Below, one piece after another: positions 1-8,076 of a stretch of 64,000 nt of DNA. Made by a program: the position numbers and the translations under genes. The DNA is taken from NCBI RefSeq assembly GCF_018399035.1, contig NZ_CP073760.1, positions 1,736,001-1,800,000 on the forward strand, given 5' to 3'. Within the stretch, counting starts at the first letter, position 1. Every line of letters begins with the position of its first letter. The notes under the pieces are model-generated. The model saw only the letters and a program-made list of their open reading frames with translations. It did not search any database and had not been told where the DNA came from. Source of the stretch: Thiocapsa sp. Its GTDB lineage: Bacteria; Pseudomonadota; Gammaproteobacteria; Chromatiales; Chromatiaceae.

Positions 1-1
1 C

Positions 2-86
2 TAAACCGCGCCGGCTCCAACAGTCGTCGGAGCCGGCGCGGCCAAGCCATCCAACAAATTACGCATACCGCACCGGGCGCGGTTTA
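2..86. repeat. 85-bp TAAACCGCG module (subtype B), with a partial inverted copy behind it
   Basis: This 85-bp unit starts TAAACCGCGCCGGCTCC and ends ACCGGGCGCGGTTTA, so its outer 9 bp are inverted repeats. The interior holds CCATCCAA and CGCATACCGC, both shared with the units at 25842 and 41953. A partial inverted copy runs from 83 to about 125 (TAAACCGC, then GCGGTATGCG and TGTTGG), sharing the central TTTA. No protein is implied. Confidence 0.9.
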
Positions 87-125
87 AACCGCTCTGGAGC
101 GGTATGCGCAGATGTTGGCTCCTGA

Positions 126-644
126 TTAGCAGGGAGATTCAGCGACGCCCCGAATCCACGATTCAGAGCGGAAGGCATGAAGTCAAGGCGTTGGGCCGCC
201 CCTTCAGGGCTTCAGATGGATGGGGATCGTGATCCCGGGGCGTTGCCCCGGGCTCGCGTGGTGAGCCCCGTTGGGGCAGCAGAACCCGCTGGCTTCGATT
301 CATGGCCATGGCAGGCTCAGTCGGATGGTGGATCAGGGCGCAGTCTGCGCCGATCGGTGGCTCATTCCGTGAGCCTGGCGGAAGATTCTTTTGGACTCAC
401 TCGGAGCTCAGCGTCTCGCTCTGAACACGGTTCCATAGAATGCCGGGTTAAATCTTGACGCACTGAAGAACGCAAAACGTCGTGGACATCCAAAGATGCC
501 GCGACGGCTGCAGGCAAAATTCAGAAGAGAACCGACGAAGAACGCCGCCCCGAGGGCGGCGTTCTTCGTGACTAACCCGGTGCGACGCAACAGCGCCCCG
601 GACAGGCGTCAGGCAAGACCCGCGCGCGAGGCGCGGGGCGCGCT
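126..644. other. Intergenic region without a convincing gene
   Basis: About 520 bases lie between the first repeat unit and the end of dsrE2. The only notable structure is the hairpin at 536-568, annotated separately. Short open frames here (for example 177-458) are Arg/Ser/Gly-rich, match no family and have no good ribosome binding site, so they were not called. Confidence 0.6.
536..568 (-). terminator. Hairpin terminator candidate downstream of dsrE2
   Basis: The two arms (CGAAGAACGCCGCC and GGCGGCGTTCTTCG) form a perfect 14-bp stem with a loop of about five bases. It lies about 75 bases past the dsrE2 stop on the minus strand. A run with several T residues follows on that strand, but not a clean U-tract. 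It plausibly ends the rhd-tusA-dsrE2 transcript. Confidence 0.6.
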
Positions 645-1124
645 TTAGATATAGAGACAGATGTCGCTTTGTCCCGCAAACTCAAAGAAGGCTGCCGCAC
701 CCGCATACTCCACACCGTCGATGAACTCGGCCGGGTTCATATCGAACAGGTCGACCGTCATCTGGCAGGCGATCAGCTTGACCTCGGCCTCTTGGCAAAG
801 ATCCCGCAGCTCTTCGACGCTGGCCACACCCTTGTCCTTCATCTTCTTCTTCATCATCGCGGTCATCATGCCCTGCATGCCGGGCAAGGTCAGACCCAGG
901 ACCGGGAACCACTTGTCCATGCCCATCGGCATGGGCATTCCGGGGTTGCCCAGCGGGGTCACCTCGAGAGCGAGCTTCTTCTTCAGGAGCTGGAGCCCGT
1001 AGAAGGTAAAGAAGATCTGTGTCTCGTAGCCGAGCGCGGATGCGGTCGAGGCCAGGATAAAGGGTGGGTAGGCCCAATCCAGAGAGCCTTTAGTGGCGAT
1101 AATGGCGAGTTTCTTTTCTTCCAT
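645..1124 (-). CDS. dsrE2: DsrE2-type sulfur-trafficking protein (DsrE/DsrF/DrsH-like)
   Basis: This 159-residue protein has a DsrE-like fold: an N-terminal strand (KLAIIATKGSLDW), a long helix starting AYPPFILASTASALGY, and a Met-rich central segment typical of the DsrE2 branch. The conserved cysteine region is LIACQMTVDLFDM near residue 120. In Allochromatium vinosum the homologue is encoded with a rhodanese and TusA in the same order, and the trio moves sulfane sulfur through the cytoplasm toward Dsr/sHdr-type oxidation. A strong GAGGAGG ribosome site precedes the ATG. The gene is the third of the minus-strand trio, 64 bases after tusA. Its biochemical role is inferred from that precedent. 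A membrane association is possible but not certain. Confidence 0.9.
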   Translation of the reverse strand: MEEKKLAIIATKGSLDWAYPPFILASTASALGYETQIFFTFYGLQLLKKKLALEVTPLGNPGMPMPMGMDKWFPVLGLTLPGMQGMMTAMMKKKMKDKGVASVEELRDLCQEAEVKLIACQMTVDLFDMNPAEFIDGVEYAGAAAFFEFAGQSDICLYI

Positions 1125-1188
1125 CGTGTCCTCCTCGCGGGTCGATTGGCTCGCGGGTTGTTTCGGTTTGGCGAGACGGCTCGGGCCG

Positions 1189-1419
1189 TCAGCCCTTCTT
1201 GATCAGAAAGTGAAATTTGCCGCCGTCTTCCTTCGACTCCATCAGCTCGTTGCCGGTCTGCTTGGCGAAGGCATCGAAATCCTTGACCGAGCCTGGATCG
1301 GTGGCGACAACGTGCAGCACTTGGCCGGAATCCATCGCGTTCAGCGTCTTCTTCGCACGTAAAATCGGGAGCGGGCAATTCAGGCCGCTGGCGTCGAGCT
1401 CTTGGTCAAAATCTGCCAT
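1189..1419 (-). CDS. tusA: Sulfur carrier protein TusA
   Basis: This 76-residue protein is full length for the TusA/SirA family. The signature GLNCPLPILRAKK (CPxP motif) puts the sulfur-carrying cysteine at residue 15, and the C-terminal strand FHFLIKKG is typical. It accepts a persulfide from a rhodanese or cysteine desulfurase and passes it on. In sulfur oxidizers it is a central cytoplasmic sulfur donor rather than only a tRNA-thiolation factor. GGAGGT sits just upstream of the ATG. It lies between the rhodanese and dsrE2 genes on the same strand, consistent with a transfer relay Rhd - TusA - DsrE2. Confidence 0.95.
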   Translation of the reverse strand: MADFDQELDASGLNCPLPILRAKKTLNAMDSGQVLHVVATDPGSVKDFDAFAKQTGNELMESKEDGGKFHFLIKKG

Positions 1420-1585
1420 GGAGTACCTCCGGTCGGGTGCTGTTTTAGAATATCAGTAGACACAAGAATTCGGTTTTATAGGCGAAACAGGCCGAAAAGG
1501 CAAGGCGCCGAGAGCGGCCTCGAGAAGCCGCGCTCGGGCGGTCGCGCGACCGCCGCGATGGCGGCGATGTCTGCGTCTCGACGAC

Positions 1586-1897
1586 TCAAGCGATCGGGTA
1601 ACCGTGCCGCGCCCAGGCGATGATCCCCCCGCGCAGATTCAGGACACGGTCGTACCCTTGCTGCAGCATGTAAGCGCACGCCTGGTAGGAGCGGGCGCCG
1701 CTGCGGCAGTACAGAACGACATCGCGATCTTTAGGCAACTCGCTGATTCGAATCGGTATCAGATGCATCGGGACCTGCATGGCGCCGGGTATTGCGCCTT
1801 GGGCGATCTCGGCCGGAGTGCGAATATCCACAAGCAAAACATCCTCGCCGCCCGCGATGCGACGGTGCAGCGATTCGGAGTCGATCTCGTTGATCAC
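1586..1897 (-). CDS. Single-domain rhodanese (cytoplasmic sulfurtransferase)
   Basis: This 103-residue single rhodanese domain contains LLVDIRTPAE near the N-terminus and the active-site loop CRSGARS with Cys64. There is no signal peptide, so it is cytoplasmic. The GTG start at 1897 fits the family N-terminus, and an AGGA lies nine bases upstream. It mobilizes sulfur as a protein persulfide. Its position ahead of tusA and dsrE2 matches the A. vinosum Rhd-TusA-DsrE2 locus. The gap to tusA is 166 bases, so a separate promoter is possible. It is divergent from cysG. Confidence 0.93.
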   Translation of the reverse strand: MINEIDSESLHRRIAGGEDVLLVDIRTPAEIAQGAIPGAMQVPMHLIPIRISELPKDRDVVLYCRSGARSYQACAYMLQQGYDRVLNLRGGIIAWARHGYPIA

Positions 1898-1989
1898 ATC
1901 AATCGTCCTACCACAAACCTAAGTATTTAAGTATATTAAGGACTTTTGACGAGCAACTCAACGACCCTCATGGGTTACCCATAGCGATC

Positions 1990-3420
1990 ATGACCATGGA
2001 TTTCCTTCCGATCTTTCAAGACGTCAGGGCGAAACCCTGTCTGGTGGTAGGCGGCGGCGCAACCGCAGCGCGTAAGGTCGGCAGCTTGCTCCGTGCGGGC
2101 GCCGCAGTGAGCGTCGTCGCACCCGATCTGGACGAGGCGCTGCGCCGACGCGCGGATGCAGGCGAGATCCGTCACCTCGCGAGACGCTTCGAGCCCCGCG
2201 ATATCATCGGCAATCGGCTCGTGATCGCGGCAACGAACGACCGTCTGGTGAACCGCCGCATCGCCGAGCTCGCCGGCGAGCACGAGATCCCGGTCAATGT
2301 CGTCGACGACCCGGATGCCTGCACCTTCCTGCTGCCCTCGATCGTGGATCGCTCGCCCGTCGTGGTGGCGATCTCCACCGGCAAGGCGTCACCCGTGCTG
2401 GCGCGGCTTCTGCGAACCCGACTCGAATCCATCATCCCGGCCGGCTACGGCCGGCTCGGGGAGCTCTGCGCCCGCTATCGCGACCGGGTGAAGCAACGTT
2501 TCAGCGCCCTGCCCGATCGGCGTCGATTCTGGGATCGCGTGCTGGAAGGCGCGGTTGCGGAGCGTATCTTCGCCGGCCAATTCGCCGAGGCCGAGGCAGT
2601 GATCGAGCGCGAGTTGGCCCACGATGCGCTGGAATCCGATATGGGCGAGGTCTACCTCGTCGGCGCCGGCCCGGGTGATCCGGACCTGCTGACCTTCCGG
2701 GCCCTGCGCCTGATGCAACAGGCCGATGTCGTCGTCTACGATCGCTTGGTCGCCGAACCCATCCTCGAGATGACCCGCCGCGACGCGCGTCGCATCTATG
2801 TCGGCAAACAGCGCAACCACCATGCCATGCGGCAGGAAGAGATCAACCAACTGCTTGCCGATCTCGCCAAGGACGGTCATCGCGTGCTGCGCCTGAAGGG
2901 CGGCGATCCCTTTATCTTCGGGCGCGGGGGCGAAGAGATCGACACCCTCGCGGCACAGGGCGTGCCCTTCCAGGTCGTGCCCGGCATCACGGCGGCGGCC
3001 GGCTGCGCCAGCTACACCGGCATCCCGCTGACCCATCGCGACTACGCCCAATCCGTGACCTTCGTGACCGGCCATCTCAAGGACGGCACCATGAACCTCA
3101 ACTGGAGCGCACTCGCGCAGCCGAGCCAAACGGTGGTCTTTTACATGGGCCTTGCGGGCCTGCCGATCATCGTCGACCAGTTGACGGCACACGGCGTCTC
3201 GCCGCAGATGCCCATCGCGCTCATCCAGCAGGGGACGACGCACCTGCAGCGCGTCTACTCGGGCACCCTCGAGACCATCGTTGATCTCGTGGAGGCCGAT
3301 CCTCCGCAGCCACCGACCCTCATCATCGTCGGCGAGGTCGTGAAGCTACGCGAGAAGCTGAGCTGGTTCCGGCCGCCCGACGAGCCGCAGCTCGGCGCCA
3401 CCACGCGCCTGGTCAGCTAA
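1990..3420 (+). CDS. cysG: Siroheme synthase (fused CysG)
   Basis: This 476-residue protein makes siroheme from uroporphyrinogen III. Residues about 1-205 are the precorrin-2 dehydrogenase/ferrochelatase half, with the NAD-binding VVGGGATAARKV and the segment AISTGKASPVLARLL that holds the regulatory serine. Residues about 218-460 are the SAM-dependent uroporphyrinogen III methyltransferase half, with VYLVGAGPGDPDLLT, GGDPFIFGRGGEE and VPGITAAAGCASYTGIPLTH. Siroheme is needed by sulfite reductases, including reverse DsrAB, so its place opposite the sulfur-trafficking genes makes sense. Its precorrin-2 could also feed the cobalamin genes at 34.7-39.9 kb. A repeat module begins two bases past the stop codon. 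Confidence 0.97.
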   Translation: MTMDFLPIFQDVRAKPCLVVGGGATAARKVGSLLRAGAAVSVVAPDLDEALRRRADAGEIRHLARRFEPRDIIGNRLVIAATNDRLVNRRIAELAGEHEIPVNVVDDPDACTFLLPSIVDRSPVVVAISTGKASPVLARLLRTRLESIIPAGYGRLGELCARYRDRVKQRFSALPDRRRFWDRVLEGAVAERIFAGQFAEAEAVIERELAHDALESDMGEVYLVGAGPGDPDLLTFRALRLMQQADVVVYDRLVAEPILEMTRRDARRIYVGKQRNHHAMRQEEINQLLADLAKDGHRVLRLKGGDPFIFGRGGEEIDTLAAQGVPFQVVPGITAAAGCASYTGIPLTHRDYAQSVTFVTGHLKDGTMNLNWSALAQPSQTVVFYMGLAGLPIIVDQLTAHGVSPQMPIALIQQGTTHLQRVYSGTLETIVDLVEADPPQPPTLIIVGEVVKLREKLSWFRPPDEPQLGATTRLVS

Positions 3421-3422
3421 AC

Positions 3423-3507
3423 TAAACTGCGTCTTTTCACGATATGCGACGTTCTTGGTGAATCAAAGCGTTGCGCTTCCCGCAGACGTCGGAGCGGACG
3501 CAGTTTA
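3423..3507. repeat. 85-bp TAAACTGCG module (diverged)
   Basis: The unit has ends TAAACTGCGTC and GACGCAGTTTA. The C-to-T change in the left end is matched by a G-to-A change in the right end, so the terminal pairing is kept. The interior shares TTGGTGAATC with the subtype A units at 25734 and 41845. It lies just past cysG. Confidence 0.88.
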
Positions 3508-3592
3508 GGTGAATTCCGGAAATCCTTAGGCCAGTGCGCGTGAGGCACAACCCTCGGACGTTTCGGAAAGGCGCCTGATTGATTTTTTATCC

Positions 3593-3677
3593 TAAACCGC
3601 GTCGGCTCCAACCTTGAAGACATCGTCCGACATCGACACAACACGACGAGCGCATAGATGGCACGGGACGCGGTTTA
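3593..3677. repeat. 85-bp TAAACCGCG module overlapping the plsY stop codon
   Basis: The ends are TAAACCGCGTC and GACGCGGTTTA. The last three bases, read on the minus strand, are the TAA stop of plsY. The left half resembles subtype B (GGCTCCAAC), while the rest is diverged. Confidence 0.9.
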
Positions 3678-4274
3678 GTAGCGGGTAATGCTGTCTTCCG
3701 TGCCCGTGATCAGATTTTTGATGTTGCTGCGGTGCCGCCAGAAGAGCAGGCCCGTGATGATGAGCTGCATCCCGATCAATGCGTTGTCGGGCCAGAAAAT
3801 CCATACGATGACGGGTGCGAGTGCCATGGAGATCAGGGCGGACAGGGACGAGATCTTGAGCACCTTGGCGACGAAGAGCCAGATCGCGGCCACCGAGAGG
3901 CCGATCGGCCAGAAGAGCCCGATCTGCACGCCCAAGGCGGTCGCTACGCCCTTACCTCCTCGGAACCCGAAAAAGACCGGAAAGAGGTGGCCGATGAAGG
4001 CCGCCAAACCGATACCCGCCAGCACCGCCGGAGCAGCGCCGAGGAGATGACCGACCACCATCGGGATCAAACCCTTCAGACTGTCGCCGACCAGCGTGAT
4101 CGCAGCGGCCTTCTTGCCGCCGATGCGCAGCACGTTGGTCGCACCGGGATTGTTGGAGCCCTGAGTGCGGGGATCCGGCAATCCCATCAAACGGCAGACG
4201 ATGATGGCGCTGGAAACCGAGCCCAGCAGGTAGGCTGCGACGATGAGGAGCGAGGCTGTGATCATGGGCCGCAA
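3675..4274 (-). CDS. plsY: Acyl-phosphate:glycerol-3-phosphate acyltransferase PlsY
   Basis: This 199-residue integral membrane enzyme makes lysophosphatidic acid from acyl-phosphate in phospholipid synthesis. Family motifs are present: LLGSVSSAIIVCRL, then GSNNPGATNVLRIGGK, and GHLFPVFFGFRGGKGVAT. There are about five membrane segments. ATG codons at 4274 and 4265 are both usable. The gene is divergent from folB, an arrangement shared with E. coli and many gammaproteobacteria. Its TAA stop codon is contributed by a repeat module, so the native C-terminus may have been slightly altered. Confidence 0.96.
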   Translation of the reverse strand: MRPMITASLLIVAAYLLGSVSSAIIVCRLMGLPDPRTQGSNNPGATNVLRIGGKKAAAITLVGDSLKGLIPMVVGHLLGAAPAVLAGIGLAAFIGHLFPVFFGFRGGKGVATALGVQIGLFWPIGLSVAAIWLFVAKVLKISSLSALISMALAPVIVWIFWPDNALIGMQLIITGLLFWRHRSNIKNLITGTEDSITRY

Positions 4275-4585
4275 TTGGACATGGGAAGCCGGTACAGGTC
4301 AAGCGGAGACAGGCCGCGACGGCGGCATCGTTCAGTCAGTCCGGCCAATGTGCATGCAGCGCGGTTTCCGAGATCGCCGAGTTGGACGCGATGCCGCTGG
4401 CCGTCAGGCCAGCGGAAGAAGACGACTGCAAGTCGTCGATCCCGGGATGTCGGCGCTTCGAGGCGGTCGCCGGAGTCGCTTCTGCCCGGTTGCACCATGC
4501 AGGCCCGCGGCGGCCCTCGTTCGCGGAATTGAAGAGAAAGAAACCTTCGGATAGAGCGGGTCCAAAATGAAGAAATACAACGGCC
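4275..4585. other. Divergent plsY/folB intergenic region
   Basis: About 310 bases with no convincing gene. It contains a hairpin GCTGGCC...GGCCAGC near 4396-4413 and a copy of the CGACTGCAAGTCG repeat, annotated separately. Promoters for plsY and folB should lie here, but none is clear enough to place. Confidence 0.6.
4417..4476 (+). repeat. CGACTGCAAGTCG repeat, copy 1
   Basis: This segment begins GACGACTGCAAGTCGTCGAT, an 8-bp-arm palindrome, followed by CCCGGGATGTCGGCGCTTCG. The same arrangement occurs inverted at about 40709-40770. The similarity over about 60 bases with point differences marks a dispersed repeat. Confidence 0.75.
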
Positions 4586-4670
4586 TAGACCGCGTTCACG
4601 ACAACGGCGGCGAACCCCTCCGACCTCCGGCCCACAGGGAAGCATCACATGTCCCGCCGGACGCGGTCTA
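4586..4670. repeat. 85-bp TAGACCGCG module ahead of folB
   Basis: The ends are TAGACCGCG and CGCGGTCTA, again a compensated change (A to G and T to C) that keeps terminal pairing. The unit ends two bases before the family-typical ATG of folB. It contains its own Shine-Dalgarno-like AGGGAAG and an in-frame ATG at 4649. Confidence 0.88.
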
Positions 4671-5029
4671 GCATGGACACCGTATTCATTCGCGGTCTGA
4701 GGATCGACACCACCATCGGCATCCACGACTGGGAGAAGCGCATCCGGCGCCCCGTCGTTCTGGATCTGGACATGGCGAGCGACATCCCGCGCGGCGCGGC
4801 CACCGATCGCATCGAAGACGCGCTGGACTACGAGGCCGTCACCCGGCGACTGGAGCAGTTCGTCTCGGAAAGCCGCTTCGAGTTGGTGGAGACGCTCGCC
4901 GAGCGTTGCGCGGCCGTCCTGCGCGACGAGCTGGGGGTCTCTTGGGTGCGGCTCACGCTGACCAAGCCCGGCGCCGTCGGCGAAGGCGTCGACGTCGGCG
5001 TGACGATCGAGCGCGGCGATCGGGGTTGA
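4649..5029 (+). CDS. folB: Dihydroneopterin aldolase FolB (start donated by repeat)
   Basis: FolB converts 7,8-dihydroneopterin to 6-hydroxymethyldihydropterin in folate synthesis. Motifs are IRGLRIDTTIGIHDWEK, LDYEAVTRRLE and VRLTLTKPGAV with the catalytic lysine. Homologues begin at the MDTVFIRG methionine (4673), but only a repeat-module end and two bases precede that ATG, with no ribosome site. The in-frame ATG at 4649 has AGGGAAG six bases upstream, so I choose it. This adds eight residues (MSRRTRSS) encoded by the repeat. The 118-residue form from 4673 is the alternative. The enzyme identity is secure and the start is an inference. Confidence 0.92.
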   Translation: MSRRTRSSMDTVFIRGLRIDTTIGIHDWEKRIRRPVVLDLDMASDIPRGAATDRIEDALDYEAVTRRLEQFVSESRFELVETLAERCAAVLRDELGVSWVRLTLTKPGAVGEGVDVGVTIERGDRG

Positions 5030-5091
5030 ACGGCCCCGGATGCTCATCCCGCGCGGTGGCCGGCGAGGCGCGACGAGGCGCCGTAGAACAG

Positions 5092-5121
5092 GTAGGTTGG
5101 GCAAAGCGTAGCGTGCCCAAC
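5092..5121. repeat. 30-bp GTAGGTTGGGC repeat, copy 1
   Basis: GTAGGTTGGGCAAAGCG is followed by a segment ending GCGTGCCCAAC, giving an imperfect hairpin (TTGGGCA pairs with TGCCCAA). The same 30 bases with one difference lie at 33046-33075. It sits between folB and the SOUL-protein gene. Confidence 0.85.
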
Positions 5122-5138
5122 AACTTGCCTCGCGTGCT

Positions 5139-5789
5139 TCAGGGTGCCTCCATATCGATGAGGACCTCGTTGCGGCGCAGGAAACCAGGCGTGAAGGGAT
5201 CGTTGTAATAGGCATAGACGGCAGGACCCGCGGACGTGAGGCCGCGCGCGACCATCCAGGCCCGCAGCGCCGCCTCTTGCTCCGAGAGCGCGGCGTCGGT
5301 GGTCGAGCCGCTGAAGCGAACCGTCGCGCGCCGCTGCGCCGGGATCTCGCGCAGACGTACCTCGGAGGTGCCCGGCGCGGGGAGCTCGTCCAGGCTGTAC
5401 CCGGAAGGCATGATGAAGCGAACCGACCAGGCGTCATCCCCGGTCGGCGATTGGATCACCGGGGCGGTCATCGCGATCCGCTCGGCACGGGCATCGGGAC
5501 GCTGCTGGATCACGGGTGCGGTCATCGCGATCTTCTCCCCGCCACGCTCCTTGGCAAAAATGTAGCGCGCAAGCGGCCCGAACCCGGCGCCGAGCGCTTC
5601 GCGACGCGCGCCGCTGCGCGTCGTCTCGGCGACCACGAGGGCCGGATAGTCCCGGATCTCGAACGCACCGTCGCCCTCAACCACGACGTACTCGGGCGTC
5701 TCGACGTTCTGAACCACGAAAACGAAGACAGCCATGGCGACGATGCCGAGCACCACCACCGCGCCGACGATCACAAGAAGTGTCTTCAT
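5139..5789 (-). CDS. SOUL-family heme-binding-like protein
   Basis: This 216-residue protein has an N-terminal membrane segment (about residues 4-28) followed by a SOUL domain: YVVVEGDGAFEIRDYPALVVAETT, then FGPLARYIFAKERGGEKIAMTAPVI and a C-terminal YAYYNDPFTPGFLRRNEVLI. Some SOUL proteins bind heme or related tetrapyrroles, but the bacterial function is unknown. The domain is predicted on the outside of the cytoplasmic membrane. IAMTAPVIQ occurs twice within about 30 residues, a small internal duplication. The start overlaps the upstream DUF2452 gene by four bases, so the two are translationally coupled. Confidence 0.88.
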   Translation of the reverse strand: MKTLLVIVGAVVVLGIVAMAVFVFVVQNVETPEYVVVEGDGAFEIRDYPALVVAETTRSGARREALGAGFGPLARYIFAKERGGEKIAMTAPVIQQRPDARAERIAMTAPVIQSPTGDDAWSVRFIMPSGYSLDELPAPGTSEVRLREIPAQRRATVRFSGSTTDAALSEQEAALRAWMVARGLTSAGPAVYAYYNDPFTPGFLRRNEVLIDMEAP

Positions 5790-6283
5790 CCCTCGCCTCG
5801 CGACGCCAAGCCGCCGATGCGCAGCAGTTGAGTGACCAGCTCGCCCGTGTCGTCCGGCCGATCGGCTCGGTCGGCCGGTGTCCAGGAATAATCCGTCTCG
5901 AGCCGGTAGGATCCCAGAAACGCGTAAGGGATCTCACCGCCCCACTCGGCCGGCGCAAGCATCGAAAAGAAGGGCTCGCCGACCGTCTTGCAATAGAGGT
6001 GATAGGTCCGCCCCGGGATGCGTTTGAAGGCGCACTGCGCACGGGTCAGCGTCTGCTCCTCCTTGGCGTCCGCAAGGACCTTGCGGGCCTCCTGTTGAAG
6101 CAGCTTGATCTGGTCGGCGATGACCCGAAGCTTCGCACCCGTGCGGGCGCTCAACATGGACTCCGCCCGCGCGACCTCGCTCGCCAGCTCGCCGGAGTCA
6201 AAGGCCGGGGCCAAACGGCTGACCGGATAGGGGGAGCTGTGTGCGCCGCCGCGGTGAAGCATGCCTTTGTCGTCGTTGCTCAT
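5786..6283 (-). CDS. DUF2452-type conserved hypothetical protein
   Basis: This 165-residue soluble protein has an N-terminal SPYPVSRLAPAFD, a central helical region rich in charged residues (VIADQIKLLQQEARKVLADA) and a C-terminal half with TYHLYCKTVGEPFFSMLAP. That pattern fits the DUF2452 family, whose function is unknown. The start at 6283 is the ATG giving MSNDDKG. The frame stays open upstream but overlaps the divergent methyltransferase and is not family-like. Its stop overlaps the start of the SOUL-protein gene (ATGA), so both are likely one operon. Confidence 0.8.
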   Translation of the reverse strand: MSNDDKGMLHRGGAHSSPYPVSRLAPAFDSGELASEVARAESMLSARTGAKLRVIADQIKLLQQEARKVLADAKEEQTLTRAQCAFKRIPGRTYHLYCKTVGEPFFSMLAPAEWGGEIPYAFLGSYRLETDYSWTPADRADRPDDTGELVTQLLRIGGLASRGEG

Positions 6284-6376
6284 CTGCCTGTCTCTCTTGT
6301 TTTCGTCGTCCGTCCGGGGATCGACGCCATGCCCGCTATATAGTGTCGACGTGCGAAAAGCACGAACGAGGATGTC

Positions 6377-7552
6377 ATGATGGATGATACGACCGACAGG
6401 CCCCGCAGACCCGATGGAACCGACGCGACCGCGATCTCGGCCCGACTCGCCGCGCAGATCCAAGGCGAGATCACGGCCGCCGGGGGCCGGCTGCCTTTCG
6501 ACCGCTTCATGGAGATGGCGCTCTACGCGCCGGGCCTCGGCTACTACGTCGCCGGCGCCGTGAAGCTCGGACGGGGCGGTGATTTCGTGACCGCGCCCGA
6601 GATCTCGCCGCTCTTCGGGCGCTGTCTTGCCGCCCAGTGTGCCGAGGTGCTGGAGCGACTCGGCGGCGGCGATCTGCTCGAGCTCGGCGCCGGCACCGGC
6701 ACGCTCGCGGTCGAGGTGCTCCACGCCCTCGAGCACCGCGACGCCCTGCCCGGCCGTTACCTGATCTTGGAACCGAGCCCGGATCTTCAAGAGCGCCAGC
6801 GCATGCTGATCCAGGAGCGGATACCGCATCTGGCTGAACGCTGCGTGTGGCTGACCCGTCTGCCGAGTCACCTGCGTGGAGTCGTCCTCGCCAACGAGGT
6901 GCTGGACGCCATGCCGGTGCATCGTTTCAGCATCCGCGCGGACGGCGGCATCGACGAGGTCTTCGTCGCCGAGTGTGCCGGCGATCTCCGCGAGGTCACC
7001 GCGCCGGCACGTTCGTCCGGACTCGCCGACGCCGTGGCCGCGCTGCACGCCGAAGGCTTTGCCCGGGCACCGGGCTACGGCTCGGAGATCAACCTGCGCC
7101 TGCCGCCCTGGATGAAGGCGTTGGGCGACACGCTGGATGCCGGCCTCGTCCTGCTGGTCGATTACGGCTATCCGCGTCCGGCCTACTACCAGCCCGACCG
7201 CACCATGGGGACACTCATGTGCCACCTGCGCCACCGAGTCCACGGCGACCCCTACACCCATATCGGGCTGCAGGACATCACCGCGCACGTGGATTTTACC
7301 GCGGTCGCCGAGGCCGGTGTCGCCGCGGGCTTCGATCTTGCCGGGTTCACCACGCAGGCGAGCTTCCTGATCGGTTGCGGGATCGACCGGATCCTCTCCG
7401 ATGCGCCCGATGCCTTCGACCTGACCCCCGGCGCGAAGCAATTGCTCCTGCCGGCGATCATGGGGGAGCGGTTCAAGGCCATGGGCCTGACGAAGGGGAT
7501 CGAAGAGGCCCTGTGCGGCTTCGCGATCCGCGACCTCAGCGGGAGGCTCTAA
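6377..7552 (+). CDS. MidA/NDUFAF7-family SAM-dependent methyltransferase
   Basis: This 391-residue protein has the motif order of Methyltransf_28 proteins: LPFDRFMEMALYAPGLGYY, GDFVTAPEISPLFGRCLAAQ, the SAM-binding LLELGAGTGTLAVEVL, and VLANEVLDAMPVHRF. The mitochondrial relative NDUFAF7 methylates an arginine of a complex I subunit. Bacterial targets are not established. GAGG precedes the ATG at a suitable distance. It is divergent from the DUF2452-SOUL pair. The stop codon lies in a TAAACCGGGTCC sequence that looks like the worn edge of a repeat module. Confidence 0.92.
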   Translation: MMDDTTDRPRRPDGTDATAISARLAAQIQGEITAAGGRLPFDRFMEMALYAPGLGYYVAGAVKLGRGGDFVTAPEISPLFGRCLAAQCAEVLERLGGGDLLELGAGTGTLAVEVLHALEHRDALPGRYLILEPSPDLQERQRMLIQERIPHLAERCVWLTRLPSHLRGVVLANEVLDAMPVHRFSIRADGGIDEVFVAECAGDLREVTAPARSSGLADAVAALHAEGFARAPGYGSEINLRLPPWMKALGDTLDAGLVLLVDYGYPRPAYYQPDRTMGTLMCHLRHRVHGDPYTHIGLQDITAHVDFTAVAEAGVAAGFDLAGFTTQASFLIGCGIDRILSDAPDAFDLTPGAKQLLLPAIMGERFKAMGLTKGIEEALCGFAIRDLSGRL

Positions 7553-7600
7553 ACCGGGTCCGATACAGGCTGCAGGTCTCGTTCGTCATTTCGGCCATCG

Positions 7601-7659
7601 TGTCACGGGGCGCAGAGCGCCACGGGGCATGCGTGACTCCGCGGAGCGGATGTCACGAG
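7601..7659. repeat. GTCACGGGGCGCAGAGCGCC repeat, copy 1
   Basis: This segment contains GCGCAGAGCGCCACGGGGCA and later CCGCGGAGCGGATGTCACG. The inverse arrangement occurs at 27050-27106, and a more diverged one at about 36363-36423. It is a short dispersed palindromic repeat. Confidence 0.7.
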
Positions 7660-7822
7660 CGCCTTGGGTTTTGGGTGGGCGGTCTAATGAGCGAGCCCAG
7701 GCGGCACACCCGGTCGAACGCGGAGACTGAGGCGAGCGAAACCGCGCCCCCGCTAAGGTGATTTCCGGAAAAGGATCTACCGGCAGAGTCGCAACCAGGA
7801 AAAGTGGTCGAAGGCTCTACTC

Positions 7823-7895
<73 letters not shown>

Positions 7896-8076
7896 CTGCG
7901 AGGGTTTGCTCAAGATTGACGGCATCGCAGCGCCGACCCATTACATTGCCGATCGACATATCTTGATCGTGCCTCCGATCTGGGTGAGGATACTCAGGAT
8001 TGAGAAACCCGATAATTCACCAGCCCCGCCCCGCACCCGCGGGGCCATCCCGCCGAAACAAGGCAGCAGGAGCCGG

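Noticed and set aside
177..458. 93-codon open frame near the left edge
   Set aside because: Arg/Ser/Gly-rich, no family resemblance and no ribosome site. Typical spurious frame of a high-GC genome.
5786..7441. Very long minus-strand open frame covering the MidA-type gene
   Set aside because: Only the last 165 codons (from ATG 6283) are protein-like (DUF2452). The upstream part is antisense to a clear methyltransferase gene on the plus strand.
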